Shown in pieces: positions 35,701 through 45,700 of a stretch of DNA of 64,000 bases. Under the pieces are notes generated by a model. It was not told where the DNA came from, did not search any database, and saw nothing but the letters and a program-made list of their open reading frames with translations. Origin of the DNA: Acanthamoeba castellanii str. Neff. Lineage: Eukaryota > Discosea > Longamoebia > Acanthamoebidae. How positions within the stretch are numbered: the stretch's first letter is position 1; each line of letters begins with the position of its first letter. Location of the stretch: positions 19,795 through 83,794 of the forward strand of contig NW_004457429.1 in NCBI RefSeq assembly GCF_000313135.1, given 5' to 3'. The translations under genes and the position numbers were made by a program.

Positions 35701-36562
35701 CATGCGTGAGGCCAGCCAACAAATCGTTGCGTCCCATCTGTGACGACTCAGAGCAGCAGCACGCCACGCAGGGAATGCCCAGGGGTCCTACCTCGAATGG
35801 TGTTACAGAGATCGGTCACGAGAACCTGGCCGTAGCTCGTCTGCAACTGGCTGGTCTGTCGCGTGTTGATTTCTGGAAGTCGCGCTGCATCAGTTGAACG
35901 AACACAGCCAGCAAGAGAGTCTCGTGAGGGGGCATGAAGTACTCGCGCGTCTGGCAAACAGTTTGTTGCTGATCACACGACCACTGGTTCCGTTTAATCT
36001 GCCAGATACAAAGTTTGGCGCTGAACACCTGCTACATGAAGAAGGTAAACGTCAAAGGAAGAGGAACGCACCTTGCCGGCTGACCCCAACCGTCGCCATA
36101 GGCCGCGGGTACATCCTCTGTTACATAAGACCGGTCATTAGTGATCGGTTTCAGCGTAGAAATCGTGGCGGAGACGTACGCCGCGTGTAGGGCCTGTACG
36201 AAGCGCCCCACTCGGTGTGGGCCAGGTTGTTGCCGTGGCCGCTGATGCTTCGCGTGCACTCGGGTGCGCTTCCGTAAACGCAGTCCAGCGGCGCCCCTCC
36301 GGTTTGTCCCCGCACTGGTGGGCGTGTGGGGAGGGGGGCAAGACCAGTCAGGAGCAGGTGTTAATGACCGGAGATGAGATTCCGGTTGAGGGAGACCGGT
36401 GTTGCCGCGGGGGCGGACTTGATCAAAGTTGACCTTGGCGTGGTGTTCACCAATAAAGCTCGACCCCCATGGGGAATAAAACGTACCCAACGAGAGACCG
36501 GAGACAGTGACGGCAATGAAGAAGATGACGAGGTGCAAGGGATCGGATTGCTTGGAGTACAT
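29742..36562 (-). CDS. Receptor kinase A: haem peroxidase-DOMON-TM-MSP-TKL kinase
   Basis: Paralogue A of three. The start at 36562 ([20 protein letters not shown]) is a signal sequence. The peroxidase begins with the family's [14 protein letters not shown], then [13 protein letters not shown] (distal region, His replaced by Thr), GDQRTNKTP (catalytic Arg kept), [10 protein letters not shown] and [10 protein letters not shown] (proximal His kept). DOMON-like exons lie at about 33.3-32.5 kb, the transmembrane helix at about 32.24-32.13 kb and the MSP-like domain (FGLGPND ... [14 protein letters not shown]) at 31.9-31.4 kb. The TKL kinase spans 31.2-30.25 kb with [16 protein letters not shown] and [10 protein letters not shown]. 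The long acidic/basic tail ends THYTQFDS. Many exons; not every join was closed. About 40-50% similar to B and C by eye, so it is the older copy. Confidence 0.82.
31242..31367. repeat. Intronic minisatellite, 9-bp unit GTGTGTCGT
   Basis: About 13 tandem copies lie in the intron between the MSP-like domain and the kinase glycine loop of receptor A. The core GTGTCGT also builds the repeats at 40556-40612 and (reverse complement) 50292-50452. Confidence 0.9.
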
Positions 36563-37114
36563 GGAGTGCCTGCGTTCCTTTGGCAGGATTAAGTTAGCGG
36601 TCGTTGGGTTGATTTGAACCCAGGCCTGATGGCAGAGGGGAGGTACCTCGATCAACTTCTCACGCTTGCAGTTTTGCAGTCGTTGTGTTGCTCGCACGGC
36701 AGCAGAAACAAACAAGAACACAGGCAGGTGGAGAACACAGTGCGCAGTGATTAGGATTAGAGGAAATAGACCTCCGGCCTACCGTTCGTTGCTGGACCGG
36801 CCACTCGGTTGGCGACACGTTTGCCGTTGGTTCACGTTCAACAGCCTGCGGAGTTACGGTGCCAATGGGAAGAGACACCTCCACCTCCAGCAAACTGCGT
36901 ACCTGGAAAAGCGACAAAGGCATCACGCCACTCGTCACACAGAGCACTCCGTAAGGTAATAGCCCGTACGGTAACATAGGCATCGACCAAACGTTGAGCA
37001 GGGCAAGAACAACTGTGGACGTTGCCTTGGCCCGGCCCTTTGTATTGTAGAAGTGGCGTAAGTCGGAATGGGTGGGGAGAGGGTGGAGAGATAGCGGGAG
37101 GGGGTTTTCTCTGC
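36563..37114. promoter_or_regulatory. Upstream region of receptor A
   Basis: 552 bp between the receptor A start and the SPCS1 stop, both on the minus strand. Open frames here show no likeness to the flanking genes. The region must contain the promoter and 5' UTR of receptor A; an upstream non-coding exon is possible. No motif recognised. Confidence 0.35.
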
Positions 37115-37727
37115 TCACTCCCGCACGACGCTCAGCTTGCCCCGTTTGCTGGCCGTGAAGTTGATCGGGTGCTTGTTGTAGAACGGCCAGTCGAAGAGAC
37201 ACACCTGACGCGAAGAACAAGAAGAACGGGTTTAATGGTGAGAAGCTTCACCAGTGCGTGTCTCAGGAAGATGATGGTAAAGGCTTACCGCACAGGTCAA
37301 CAAGGCACCGGCGCCCACGATGTTCACCGTCAGCTGCATTGCGGATCGGCATGTGAGAAACACACAAGACGGACGACTGCATGCGTGTCTCATCTTCCAT
37401 CTCCCGTATGTGACGCCACTTCATCTTCACCTCTCTTCTTCTTCGTCGTCTTCGCTATGGCCTTGCGGGGTGCGCGTGTAAGGTCCGTACCTGAAAGCTC
37501 TGCGAGAAGAAGCCAGCAACAAAGGCCAGCACCTGGAGGAGAAACGTTTTAGATTAAGGTCGTGCGCAAAAACAGAAGGGAGGGGTGTTGTACGCCAGAG
37601 ATGATCAGCATCCACTGGTAGAGGAGCTCTGCAAGCAACTGTCCCTTGTAGTCCTGCGATTGAACAAAGGGTAATTCAGTGCCTTGAGCCGATAAACATT
37701 CGGTTTCAAAGCAAAGGTTCCCACCAT
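37115..37727 (-). CDS. SPCS1: Signal peptidase complex subunit 1 (79 aa, 5 exons)
   Basis: Small two-helix ER membrane subunit of the signal peptidase complex. Exons: 37725-37727, 37594-37653, 37491-37532, 37289-37333, 37115-37204; 240 nt, frame closed. The first coding exon piece is only the ATG, and intron 1 follows it directly. The protein then reads DYKGQLLAELLYQWMLIISG, LAFVAGFFSQSF, NIVGAGALLTC and FDWPFYNKHPI, matching the SPC12 family end to end (DYKGQKLAE..., WPxxxxHP). A charged cytosolic C-terminus follows (SKRGKLSVVRE). The alternative, starting at the in-frame ATG at 37868, would add about 47 unlikely residues. Confidence 0.92.
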
Positions 37728-37824
37728 TCTGGTCTCTTGCGCGGTTGACAATTCGATTTCAAATCTTTGTGACCCAATCCTATTTATTTTTCTATTTCCT
37801 CCATTATTCTTATTATTATTTTGG
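37728..37824. promoter_or_regulatory. 97-bp divergent promoter, SPCS1 / acid-ceramidase-like gene
   Basis: Two start codons face away from each other across 97 bp. The gap is AT-rich (TATTTATTTTTCTATTTCC, TTATTATTATT), in contrast to the GC-rich genes. Such a short gap implies a shared core promoter or transcription start sites inside the neighbouring 5' UTR. Confidence 0.55.
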
Positions 37825-39880
37825 ATGGACAGCGCAGCCGAAGAGGTCGTGGGGGCCACGGTGGTCACGCGCGAGCTGCCGGTTTACCACATCGACCTGG
37901 ACCTGTGCTTGCCCATCTTCTTGATCAGATCTTTCGACTTTTAGGCTTTGATTAATCGGTTTCGGTGAGGTCTGCAGGCCGCCCCAGGAGCGGTGGCGCG
38001 TCGTGTGTGAGGACTACGCCCACCTTTTTCACAAGCTTGGGTACTGTGCACCACGCGCCAGTCAAAGTTGAGACTTGCGGCACTCACCCGCTGGGCGGAC
38101 CGGCAGGCAGTACGTCGATGACTCGGCGGTGGAGGACTTTGGCGCGACGCTGGGCAAGTCGCTGTTGAATGTGGTGTCGTGGACGCTGTCGTCGACGGGC
38201 AAGAGCGGCCTCACGCCCGAGCTCCATCAAGAGCTCGAGGGCATCTCCAAGTACTACTTACGCACCTCTGCCCCATGAGGTGGTCGATCATAGCAGCGAA
38301 CCGCTGAGCTCACTCAATTCGTAGATACTCTGGTCTGTCGATGGCAAAGCTGCTCCTGCTCAACATTGGCTACGACCTGCTCGCTCGGTGCACCTCCATC
38401 GTCTCCCAAACAACCGGTGCGCTCCTTTGTCCGCGTCGTTGTTGAGTGCCGGGGTGCTGAATGCCGCACGTGATCGTCAGACGGCCACCCGTTCCATCTG
38501 CGTACCTTGGACTGGGGCGAGGAGGGCTGCATTCTGCGCGAGCTCACGTTCGACGCCATTTTCACGCGGGGAGGCGTCGACCTCTTCCGCGCGACCACCC
38601 AGGCAGGCACAGAGTCCCTCACGCCACTCGCACCTTGGCCCTTCATCACCACCCACCACCTAATCCTCCTCACCCTTTTGTATGCAGGCTTTGTCGGGAT
38701 ATTCACTGGAATGCGCTACGTCGACGATCAAGATGGTACGTCATATAACTTTGGAATGTTAAAGAGTAATATGATATGTAGAAAGATATATATATATTTA
38801 ACTAACACTCATAGATAGCTTGCGATCTAACGGGTGCAGTTCACTGTCACGCGAACACTAGGCGGCTATAGCGTTTCGCTCAACTATCGGCAGGTGACGA
38901 ATTCGTCGGGCGCGGTGGCGTGGAACGCGTGGGGCCTGCTGACCCAGGCGTGGCCTCTCGGACCCATGCTGCGACACACCCTAGAGCACTACCCCTCCTA
39001 TCGGGAGGCCCTCGACTTCTTCACCACGGCGCGAATCGTGGCGCCGTGCTACCTCATCATCGCAGGCCTCAACCGGGACGAAGGGGCCTTGGTCACACGG
39101 GACCGGGATGGCGAAGTACAGCGAAAGGAACTCGGCTCCAGGTCCGCACTCCCTGCCTATGGACTGGGTTATGCACTTTTCTTGGGCGCTCACATGCTGA
39201 AGAACCGCTTTTTCCTTTGGCACAGTTGTGGTACGCTGGTGCAGACGAACCTCGACCATTGGCTCGACGCTGTGGACCCTGCGTGGGCTGGCGAGGACCG
39301 CCTTCTCCTGAGCTCCGTCGAGCGGCGAAACGCGGCCATGGAACTGTGCGTCTCATCATGCACAACCGCAAGGCCACGTGGTGCCATGAAAATGATCTGA
39401 CCACACTCTGGACTTATGGTCTGGGGCTGCAGGATGGACGAGCTACTGGCCTCCTGGGGCTCGGCGCCGTCGCACAGTGACGATGAAGAAGAAGAAGAAG
39501 GCAAGGGAGCGATAGGGTCCGTCGTCATTGATGGCCACGGCGTCGAGGTGGCGGCGGATCCGGATCGCGACTCGGGTGCGCGAAGCGAAGCGGCTGACGA
39601 CGAGGCGAGGCCTACGAGGGTGGTCGACGGAGAGGAGCTGGCGCGATGGATGCAAGTGCTGACCACGCCGCCGGTGCTCAACCCGGCCACGCTCTACACG
39701 ACCATCATGTCGGCCTCGCTCTCCCGGCGCTTGAACCCCGCCTCGACCGGCCCATCACCCATCCCCGACGATGATGATGATGATGAAGACGAAAAGGACG
39801 ACAGGCAGAAGAAGGAAGGAGACACCACCAGCAGGGGTGTCTACCTGAGTGTGGGTGTGAGCGTCCCCCACTGCTCGTGA
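37825..39880 (+). CDS. Acid ceramidase / NAAA-like amidase
   Basis: N-terminal-nucleophile hydrolase family that cleaves ceramides or N-acylethanolamines. The start at 37825 gives MDSAAEEVVGATVV..., then PVYHIDLDLPPQERWRVV, as in NAAA/ASAH1 alpha chains. The self-processing nucleophile is the Cys in YDLLARCTSIV (38370-38400). The beta chain continues with IHLRTLDWGEEGC, QAGFVGIFTGMR, TLGGYSVSLNYRQ and PCYLIIAGLNRDEG, followed by VQTNLDHW and PPVLNPATLYTTIMSA. An acidic, low-complexity insert (39470-39620) and an Asp/Glu-rich tail (39760-39880) are not typical of the family. There is no obvious signal peptide, which is odd for a lysosomal enzyme, so the start may be incomplete or the enzyme cytosolic. 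Confidence 0.87.
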
Positions 39881-40019
39881 GCTTTCGGCGCAGCTCCAAC
39901 GAATGAGAAAGTAGTGTACAGTGCGGGTGAGGGTTGACGTTGGAATGTGAAGCTTATCGTGGCCTGGCGAGTAAACGTTTGGCTGTATTACAACTCACAT
40001 CAACGCCTCACACGTCGCC

Positions 40020-40970
40020 ATGGCTCTTCCTCCGCGCTACATCGGTACCACCCCCACCGCCAGCAAATCTAATCTTGCACTCGACCTGAAGAATGAAGAG
40101 GGATTAATCAAAGCACATCGCTGCGCTCTCACCACTTAGGGCACCACTACAGCCACGACGCCGCTTTTGACCCGCGCAAGGGCGCCACGCTCGAAGTCTT
40201 CCTTGACCTCCACGTGCGTGCCCCCCCCCTTCACTTCCTCTGGTGCTTTTCCGCTGGTGCGGCAGCTTACCCAGGCCATGCGCTACGCGGCAGTGCCCGT
40301 TCTCGAAGAAGGCGCACTTCAAGCTGAAGGAGGTGGTGGCGCACTACGGCAAGGACAAGCTAGACGTCGTGTTCATCAACTGGATCCAGCCGTGGCACCC
40401 GCAGGCCACGTGGCTCCACTCGGCCCTGCTCGCTGCGTCGCTCTTTGACGACAAGTCCCTCTTCTGGAAGCTCGCCGACCTCCTCTACGAGAAGCAGGAC
40501 GAATGTAAACCAATTGGACCACCCACGCGCGCACATGTAACACACTACTGACGTGTGTGTGTCGTGTGTCGTGTGTCGTGTGTCGTGTGTCGTGCGTCGT
40601 GTGTCGTGTGCGTGTGTGCGGTACAGTCCGTGACGAGAAGGTGGAGAAGGTGAGCAAGGTGGAGTTCTACGACCTCATGACCACCTACGCCAAGGTACTC
40701 GCATATGCTCGCATAGGACTCAAACTCACCTTTGAGCTGACCGGCTTCTTCCGGCACAACCAGTCGGTCGGCATCGACGAGGAGCAGTTCCGTAAGAACC
40801 TGGCCAGCAACGAAGTCGTGCAGCTGATCAAGTGGGAGCAAAAGTACGGACGTCAGAACGGCATCCACGCCTCGCCCACATTCCTGGTGAACGGCCTTGT
40901 GGTGGGCCAGGCCTCATCCGGCTGGACCCTCGAGCAGTGGCGCGAGCTCCTCGACCCCCTCCTCGCCTAA
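40020..40970 (+). CDS. DsbA-like thioredoxin-fold protein (about 194 aa, 5 exons)
   Basis: Exons: 40020-40044, 40140-40213, 40294-40504, 40627-40694, 40764-40970 (the last start could also be 40737; both keep frame). The protein reads TLEVFLDLHCPFSKKAHFKL near residue 35, a DsbA/thioredoxin_4 fold with a C-P-F-S active site: one Cys, not CXXC. Helical insert KLADLLYEKQDE, then VGIDEEQFRKNLAS and the cis-Pro segment ASPTFLVNGL follow. With one Cys it would act as a monothiol redox or glutathione-type enzyme, or have lost redox activity; this is inference. No signal peptide. Confidence 0.82.
40556..40612. repeat. Intronic tandem repeat, 7-bp unit GTGTCGT
   Basis: About eight units of GTGTCGT with one variant (GTGCGTC) lie inside intron 3 of the DsbA-like gene, ending just before its acceptor. 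Same family as the repeats at 31242 and 50292. Confidence 0.9.
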
Positions 40971-41025
40971 TCCGCAGTACCGGCCCAGAGTCAATTAAAA
41001 GCTACGACGCTCTTCATTTGTCCGT

Positions 41026-42564
41026 TCACTCGGCTCGCTCGGCAGACCTGGTCGGCGGGCTGCAGGTGGTGGAGGTCGTCGCCGCAGACATGGCGCGCAT
41101 GCGCGCAAAGTGTTCCCTCCGCTTGACGATGACAGGCGGGGGCACCGACCGCAGCTTCCCGCTGGCGTAGTCCCGCCTCTCTTGCGCCTTCGCCTCCGGA
41201 TCCTCGTCTGCCTACGCCCCTCCCCCTCTAATCAGACACGGCGCACACATGGCACACGACACACGACCAACGTCACGTCTCGTACCATGCCCAGCGCGTA
41301 CTTGCGTACGTAGCTCATTGCGTATTGATCGTGCGGCGACGTGCAGCTGTACAGGAAGCGATACACGAAGCTGTCCAACAGCTACACACGTAAAGTGGGC
41401 ACAAGCGAACACACGACACACACGACACACACACACACACACACACACAAGTCGCCTTGAGCAAGCAATACGACACACACAAGCGTGTGGGTCTCCTGAG
41501 GCCGTACCTCGCCCTCGCAGAAGAAGCAGTACATCATGACCCCGCAGAGCAGGCACCAGATGCCGTGCTGCGCCGCGGTCCATCGGCCTCCGCCTGCCGG
41601 GCCGGGCCGCAATTGCGCCAACCCTCGATTTGGGTCGGGCCGAGCCAAGAACGAGCTGAGCGAGCTCCACACCATCCCGCACGCTCTGTTTCATTCTTCA
41701 GCACACGTCTAGACCATTGGGTGAGTGATGAAGATGAGAGGGAGGTACGCACTTGAAGAAGACGTAGAGGGAGACGGCCTTCTGCCGCTCCTTCGTGTCA
41801 AAGGCGATCGACAGACCTGTGCATACGCCGATTATTTATTCTTTGCGTTAATGGACCGCGGCACAGGACACACAGGACACGACAGGACAGTCAAACCTGC
41901 GATCGTGCCGGCCAAGAAGGAGTTCCAGCCGTCATCGGTGCCGCGTAATCGCTGCAGCGCAAACTCCACCACGCGAAAGCCTCCCGTCACTGCGCAAACA
42001 ACACATCGCACACACCGCACAACACGTCAGGTGCTGGTGAAGCGCGTGCCGAGGGGGAAGTAGGTGCGTACTGGAAGCGAGGAAGGCGCCCAGCCGCAGA
42101 GATTCGCGGTTCTGGCTGCCGTCCCACAGCCACCACCACGTCCCGCACCGCTCCGGCTTCACTTGGCCGTCGCCACCGGCCTCATCAACGTTGTCCGCCG
42201 GCGGAAGCGGCGTCACCGGCCCGTCCCTCTCCTCCTCCTCTTCCTCCGCTTCTTCTCCTCCCACTTTCGCGTTCTTCTTCGCTCTTTCGCTTTCGCTCTC
42301 TTCGCACTCGCCAGCGCCGTCCGTGTCGGCTCTGGCGGACGCGGGGCCGAGGGGTGGTCGTGGTTGTTGCCGGCGGCGGCGACGACGGCGCAGGCGGCGT
42401 AGAAGGAGGGGCACGAGGTGGTGCACGACGAAGCGGAACAGGAGGTGCCCGCCGCAGCCGGCAGCGAGGGCGCGCCCGCCAGCGCCCGCCGCCGCGGCCA
42501 CCACCGACCCCCACGACGTAGACGACGCTCCCGGCACCACCAGGGGCAGCATCCTTCCAGCCAT
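41026..42564 (-). CDS. Multi-pass membrane protein, TMEM135-like
   Basis: From 42564: MAGRMLPLVVPGAS..., a low-complexity Arg- and Glu-rich head, then RCGTWWWLWDGSQNRESLRL and LGAFLASS. Next come GGFRVVEFALQRLRG and SFLAGTIAGLTVL, IAFDTKERQKAVSLYVFFKA, GIWCLLCGVMMYCFFCEGE and LLDSFVYRFLYSCTSPHDQY, ending in a Lys/Arg-rich tail spliced at about 41200 (VPPPVIVKRREHF). The block order GT-GG-RRLRG-AGTIAGL and the CFF...P-Y end resemble TMEM135/peroxisomal membrane proteins. About five exons. Function in lipid or peroxisome homeostasis is by family only; joins not fully checked. Confidence 0.55.
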
Positions 42565-42780
42565 TAATGGGTCGCTTCTCTTCCTCTTTTTCTTCTCGTC
42601 TTCGATTCAGCTGTCACGCCAGGAGGAGGGGCGCCCAAATCGAACTCGAAGAATGATGAAGATGAATGGGTTTGGCAAACTTGAACCAAACTAAAATACA
42701 AGAGAAAAAAACGGAAAACAATCGGGAAAATCAACTCCCGCCTCTTGGGCAGAGCGCGTGAAGGGAGAGCTTTGTCGATT

Positions 42781-45700
42781 CTAGATGCCGCCGGTGTGGT
42801 TGCGCTTGTCCTTCTTCTGCTTGCCCTTCTTGTTCGAGTCCGAATCCGAGTCCGAGCTGAAGTCGATCTGCAAGCCGGCGAAAAGCGGTCAGATCTCGGC
42901 CAAGCGCCTACACAGACTGCCAAGGTAGGTGGTAAGGTTACCTTTTTGGCCTGGCCATCTTCGTCGTCGTCAACGAGACCCTTACGTCCGCCCTCCCAGG
43001 TGCGCGCGCCGACGCGCTCCTCCTCTTCCTCCTCGAAGCCGCGTGCGGTCTGGGCACGGTCGGAGGGCTTGGCCTTCTTGCCGCCGCGCTCCGAGTCGTC
43101 GCGCTGGCCCTTGAGCGCCTTCTCCTCCTCGAACAGCTTCTCGAGCAGCGTCACCACCTCGGCCATCGTCAGCCTGCCCACCCATCACTTCAGTGAGAAA
43201 GCGAAAGCGAAGACGAAGGCGAAGACCAACAAAAGCGAAAGCGAGAGCGAGAGCGAGAGCGAAGACGAAGACTAAAGAGAGATCTCGTACCGGTCGTCGG
43301 GGTCGTGCGCCCAGCACTGGCTCATGAGGCTGCTGAAGGCATCGGGGCAGTGGTCGGGGACGGTGGGGCGGTTGCCCTTGATGACGTACTTGGGGATGTC
43401 CCACTGCCGCTTGAGCTCCGTGTAGGGCTCCCTCCGCGTGTAGAGCACCCACAGCATGACCCCGAACGAGTACACATCGATCTTGGCCGAGTAGGGCTTG
43501 TGCTCGAGGATCTCCGGCGCCATGTAGATGGGCGTGCCCAGCGCCGCCGTGTGGTTGAAGGCCTCCTGGGCCTGCGTGATCGAGCGCGACGTGCCAAAGT
43601 CGGCGATCTTGCACGACACCGGCGCCTTGGCCGACAGCGAGATGATGAGGAAGTTGTCCGGCTTGATGTCCCTGTGCAGCACTCCGTTCCTATTTTGTGT
43701 GTTGTTAGTGTCGTGTGTGTCGTCCGCGTTGTGAGCGTCGTTGTGTGTGTGTGTGTGTGTGTGTGTGGTGTTAGGGCTTGTGGCGCCAACAGAGATCGGA
43801 GGCGTACGTGTGGAGGAAGGAGATGGCCTTGGCCATGTCCAGCGCCACCTTCAGCATCAGCAGGTAATTGAAGTTCTTGTCGGAGAACACGACGTCCGAC
43901 ACGGAGCCGTGGGTGCAGATCTCGGTGACCAGACAGGTCTTGCCGGGCACGAACGAGGCGCCGACAAAGTTGAGCACATAGGGACACCTCAGCCGCGTCA
44001 TGATGTCCACCTCCCTGCACGACGTTCATCATACATTCACCACCATCAGCACCACAGGAACTGCATTGGCTGTGGCAGCCAAGAAAGAAGAGAGAGAAAA
44101 GGGGGCAAGGGAAGCGAACTTTTGGAACTCGGCCAGCTGGCGCCTGTCCATCTGCGAGTTGAGCACCTTGGCCGCCACCTCCTGGCCCCGGTAGTTGGCC
44201 TTGTACACCGTTCCGAACGATCCTTGCCCTGTACGTGCGTGCGTGCGTGTGTTATTTCAGTCATCGTGTTGTCGACAACAACCACGACTGTGTCGTGCGC
44301 ACACGGATTGCGTGAAGACAGAAAGTGTACCGATGGGCGGGTTGGTGGTGATGATGTCGTCGGGATCGAGCTTGGTGGACAGCTCGCCCACGAGCTTGAT
44401 CGTGATCAGGTGCGACCCGAGGCCCTCCACGTCGAACTTGATCTTGCGCTCGATGTTGGTCGTCATGAGCAGCGTCACGTGCACGTGCACCGTCACGCTC
44501 TTGCCCGACTTGATCACGCCCGAGCCCGGGTGCAGCCGGCACGCGAACTTGTCGTTCTCCGTCGGCACGAAGAACGTGAACCGCCGCGCCGGTCCGTGGT
44601 TGGTGAGCACGATCTCATCGCTCACCTCCTCGTCCACTGGGCACTTGTCGTTCGACCCCAGCCCGAACGTCAGCACCTGAACGTGTGTCGTGGTAGTGTC
44701 GTGTGGGTTGGTCGTGTGAGCGCCAAACGTACAACCACAGACCACTGGCTTGGTGCGGGTCAAACCTTGGGCTCGAAGGTGATGTTGACTGACTCGAGGT
44801 CCATCAGCGACAGCTGCTTGCCCAGCAGAGTGGAGCTGCGGACCGACGCACTCGATGAGGCGGAGGACTCGGACATGTCGTCCATCTCGATCGATGCCTC
44901 GTCGTCCGACCACTCCTCGGCCAGCAGCAGCTGTGCCTCCTTCTTCTTCCGCCGCGCCAGAAGCAGCAGCACGATGGCCAGCAGCACCAGCAGGATGAGA
45001 CACAGCAGCAGCGCGCCGCCCACGCCGCCCACCACGCCGCCGATGATGGCTGCCGTGTCGTCCGACGAGCAGTCCGACCCGAGGCACGTGTTGAGCAGGT
45101 TGAGCCGCGCCGCCGACGAGCGCGTGGGTCCGTGGTAGACCAGCTCGTTCTCGGTCGGGTTGAAGGCGAAGATCACCTTGTTGAGGCCCTCCGTGATGGT
45201 CTTGTCCCACGGATCCTCTGTCGAGATCCGCCTGTTGTGTGTGTGTCATCGCACCCACTCACCGGTCAGCACGCGCACCACCGCGCACACGCACACACGC
45301 ACAAGCGCGGGAGAGGGCGCACTTGGAGAAGCGGCAAGTGACCACGCCGCCCTCGTACTCGGCCGATGTGTCGAACAGGTTGTTGCTTCCGCCGCTCAGG
45401 GTCTGATCGCGCGTGGGCGGACCCACGTCGAGCGCGTAGGCGTCGATGAACTCCCACGTGTCGTTGGCCCACCGCCGGCAGATGTGGATGTCGGCGTTCT
45501 TCATCGTGGCCTCGTCGGCATCGAATCCCACCCCCACCCAACCGCTGTTCCGGCACTGTTTCGTTGTGTGTGTCCGTGGGTGTCGTGTCGTGAGGCAGTT
45601 GTGGTTGGAGCGCATGGCACACACCGCAATGGCGTCTCGACAGACAGATAGAGCGGAGGCACGAACGAACCTGGATCATCATGCGGATGGCGTTGTTGGC

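Noticed and set aside
29742..36562. Receptor A as two genes (peroxidase and kinase)
   Set aside because: The membrane-helix and juxtamembrane exon follows DOMON and precedes MSP in the same order as in B and C, with no promoter-size gap or stop/start pair between them.
43741..45138. 465-residue open frame on the + strand
   Set aside because: It is the antisense of receptor B exons and introns. The high third-position GC of the real gene keeps the opposite strand open.
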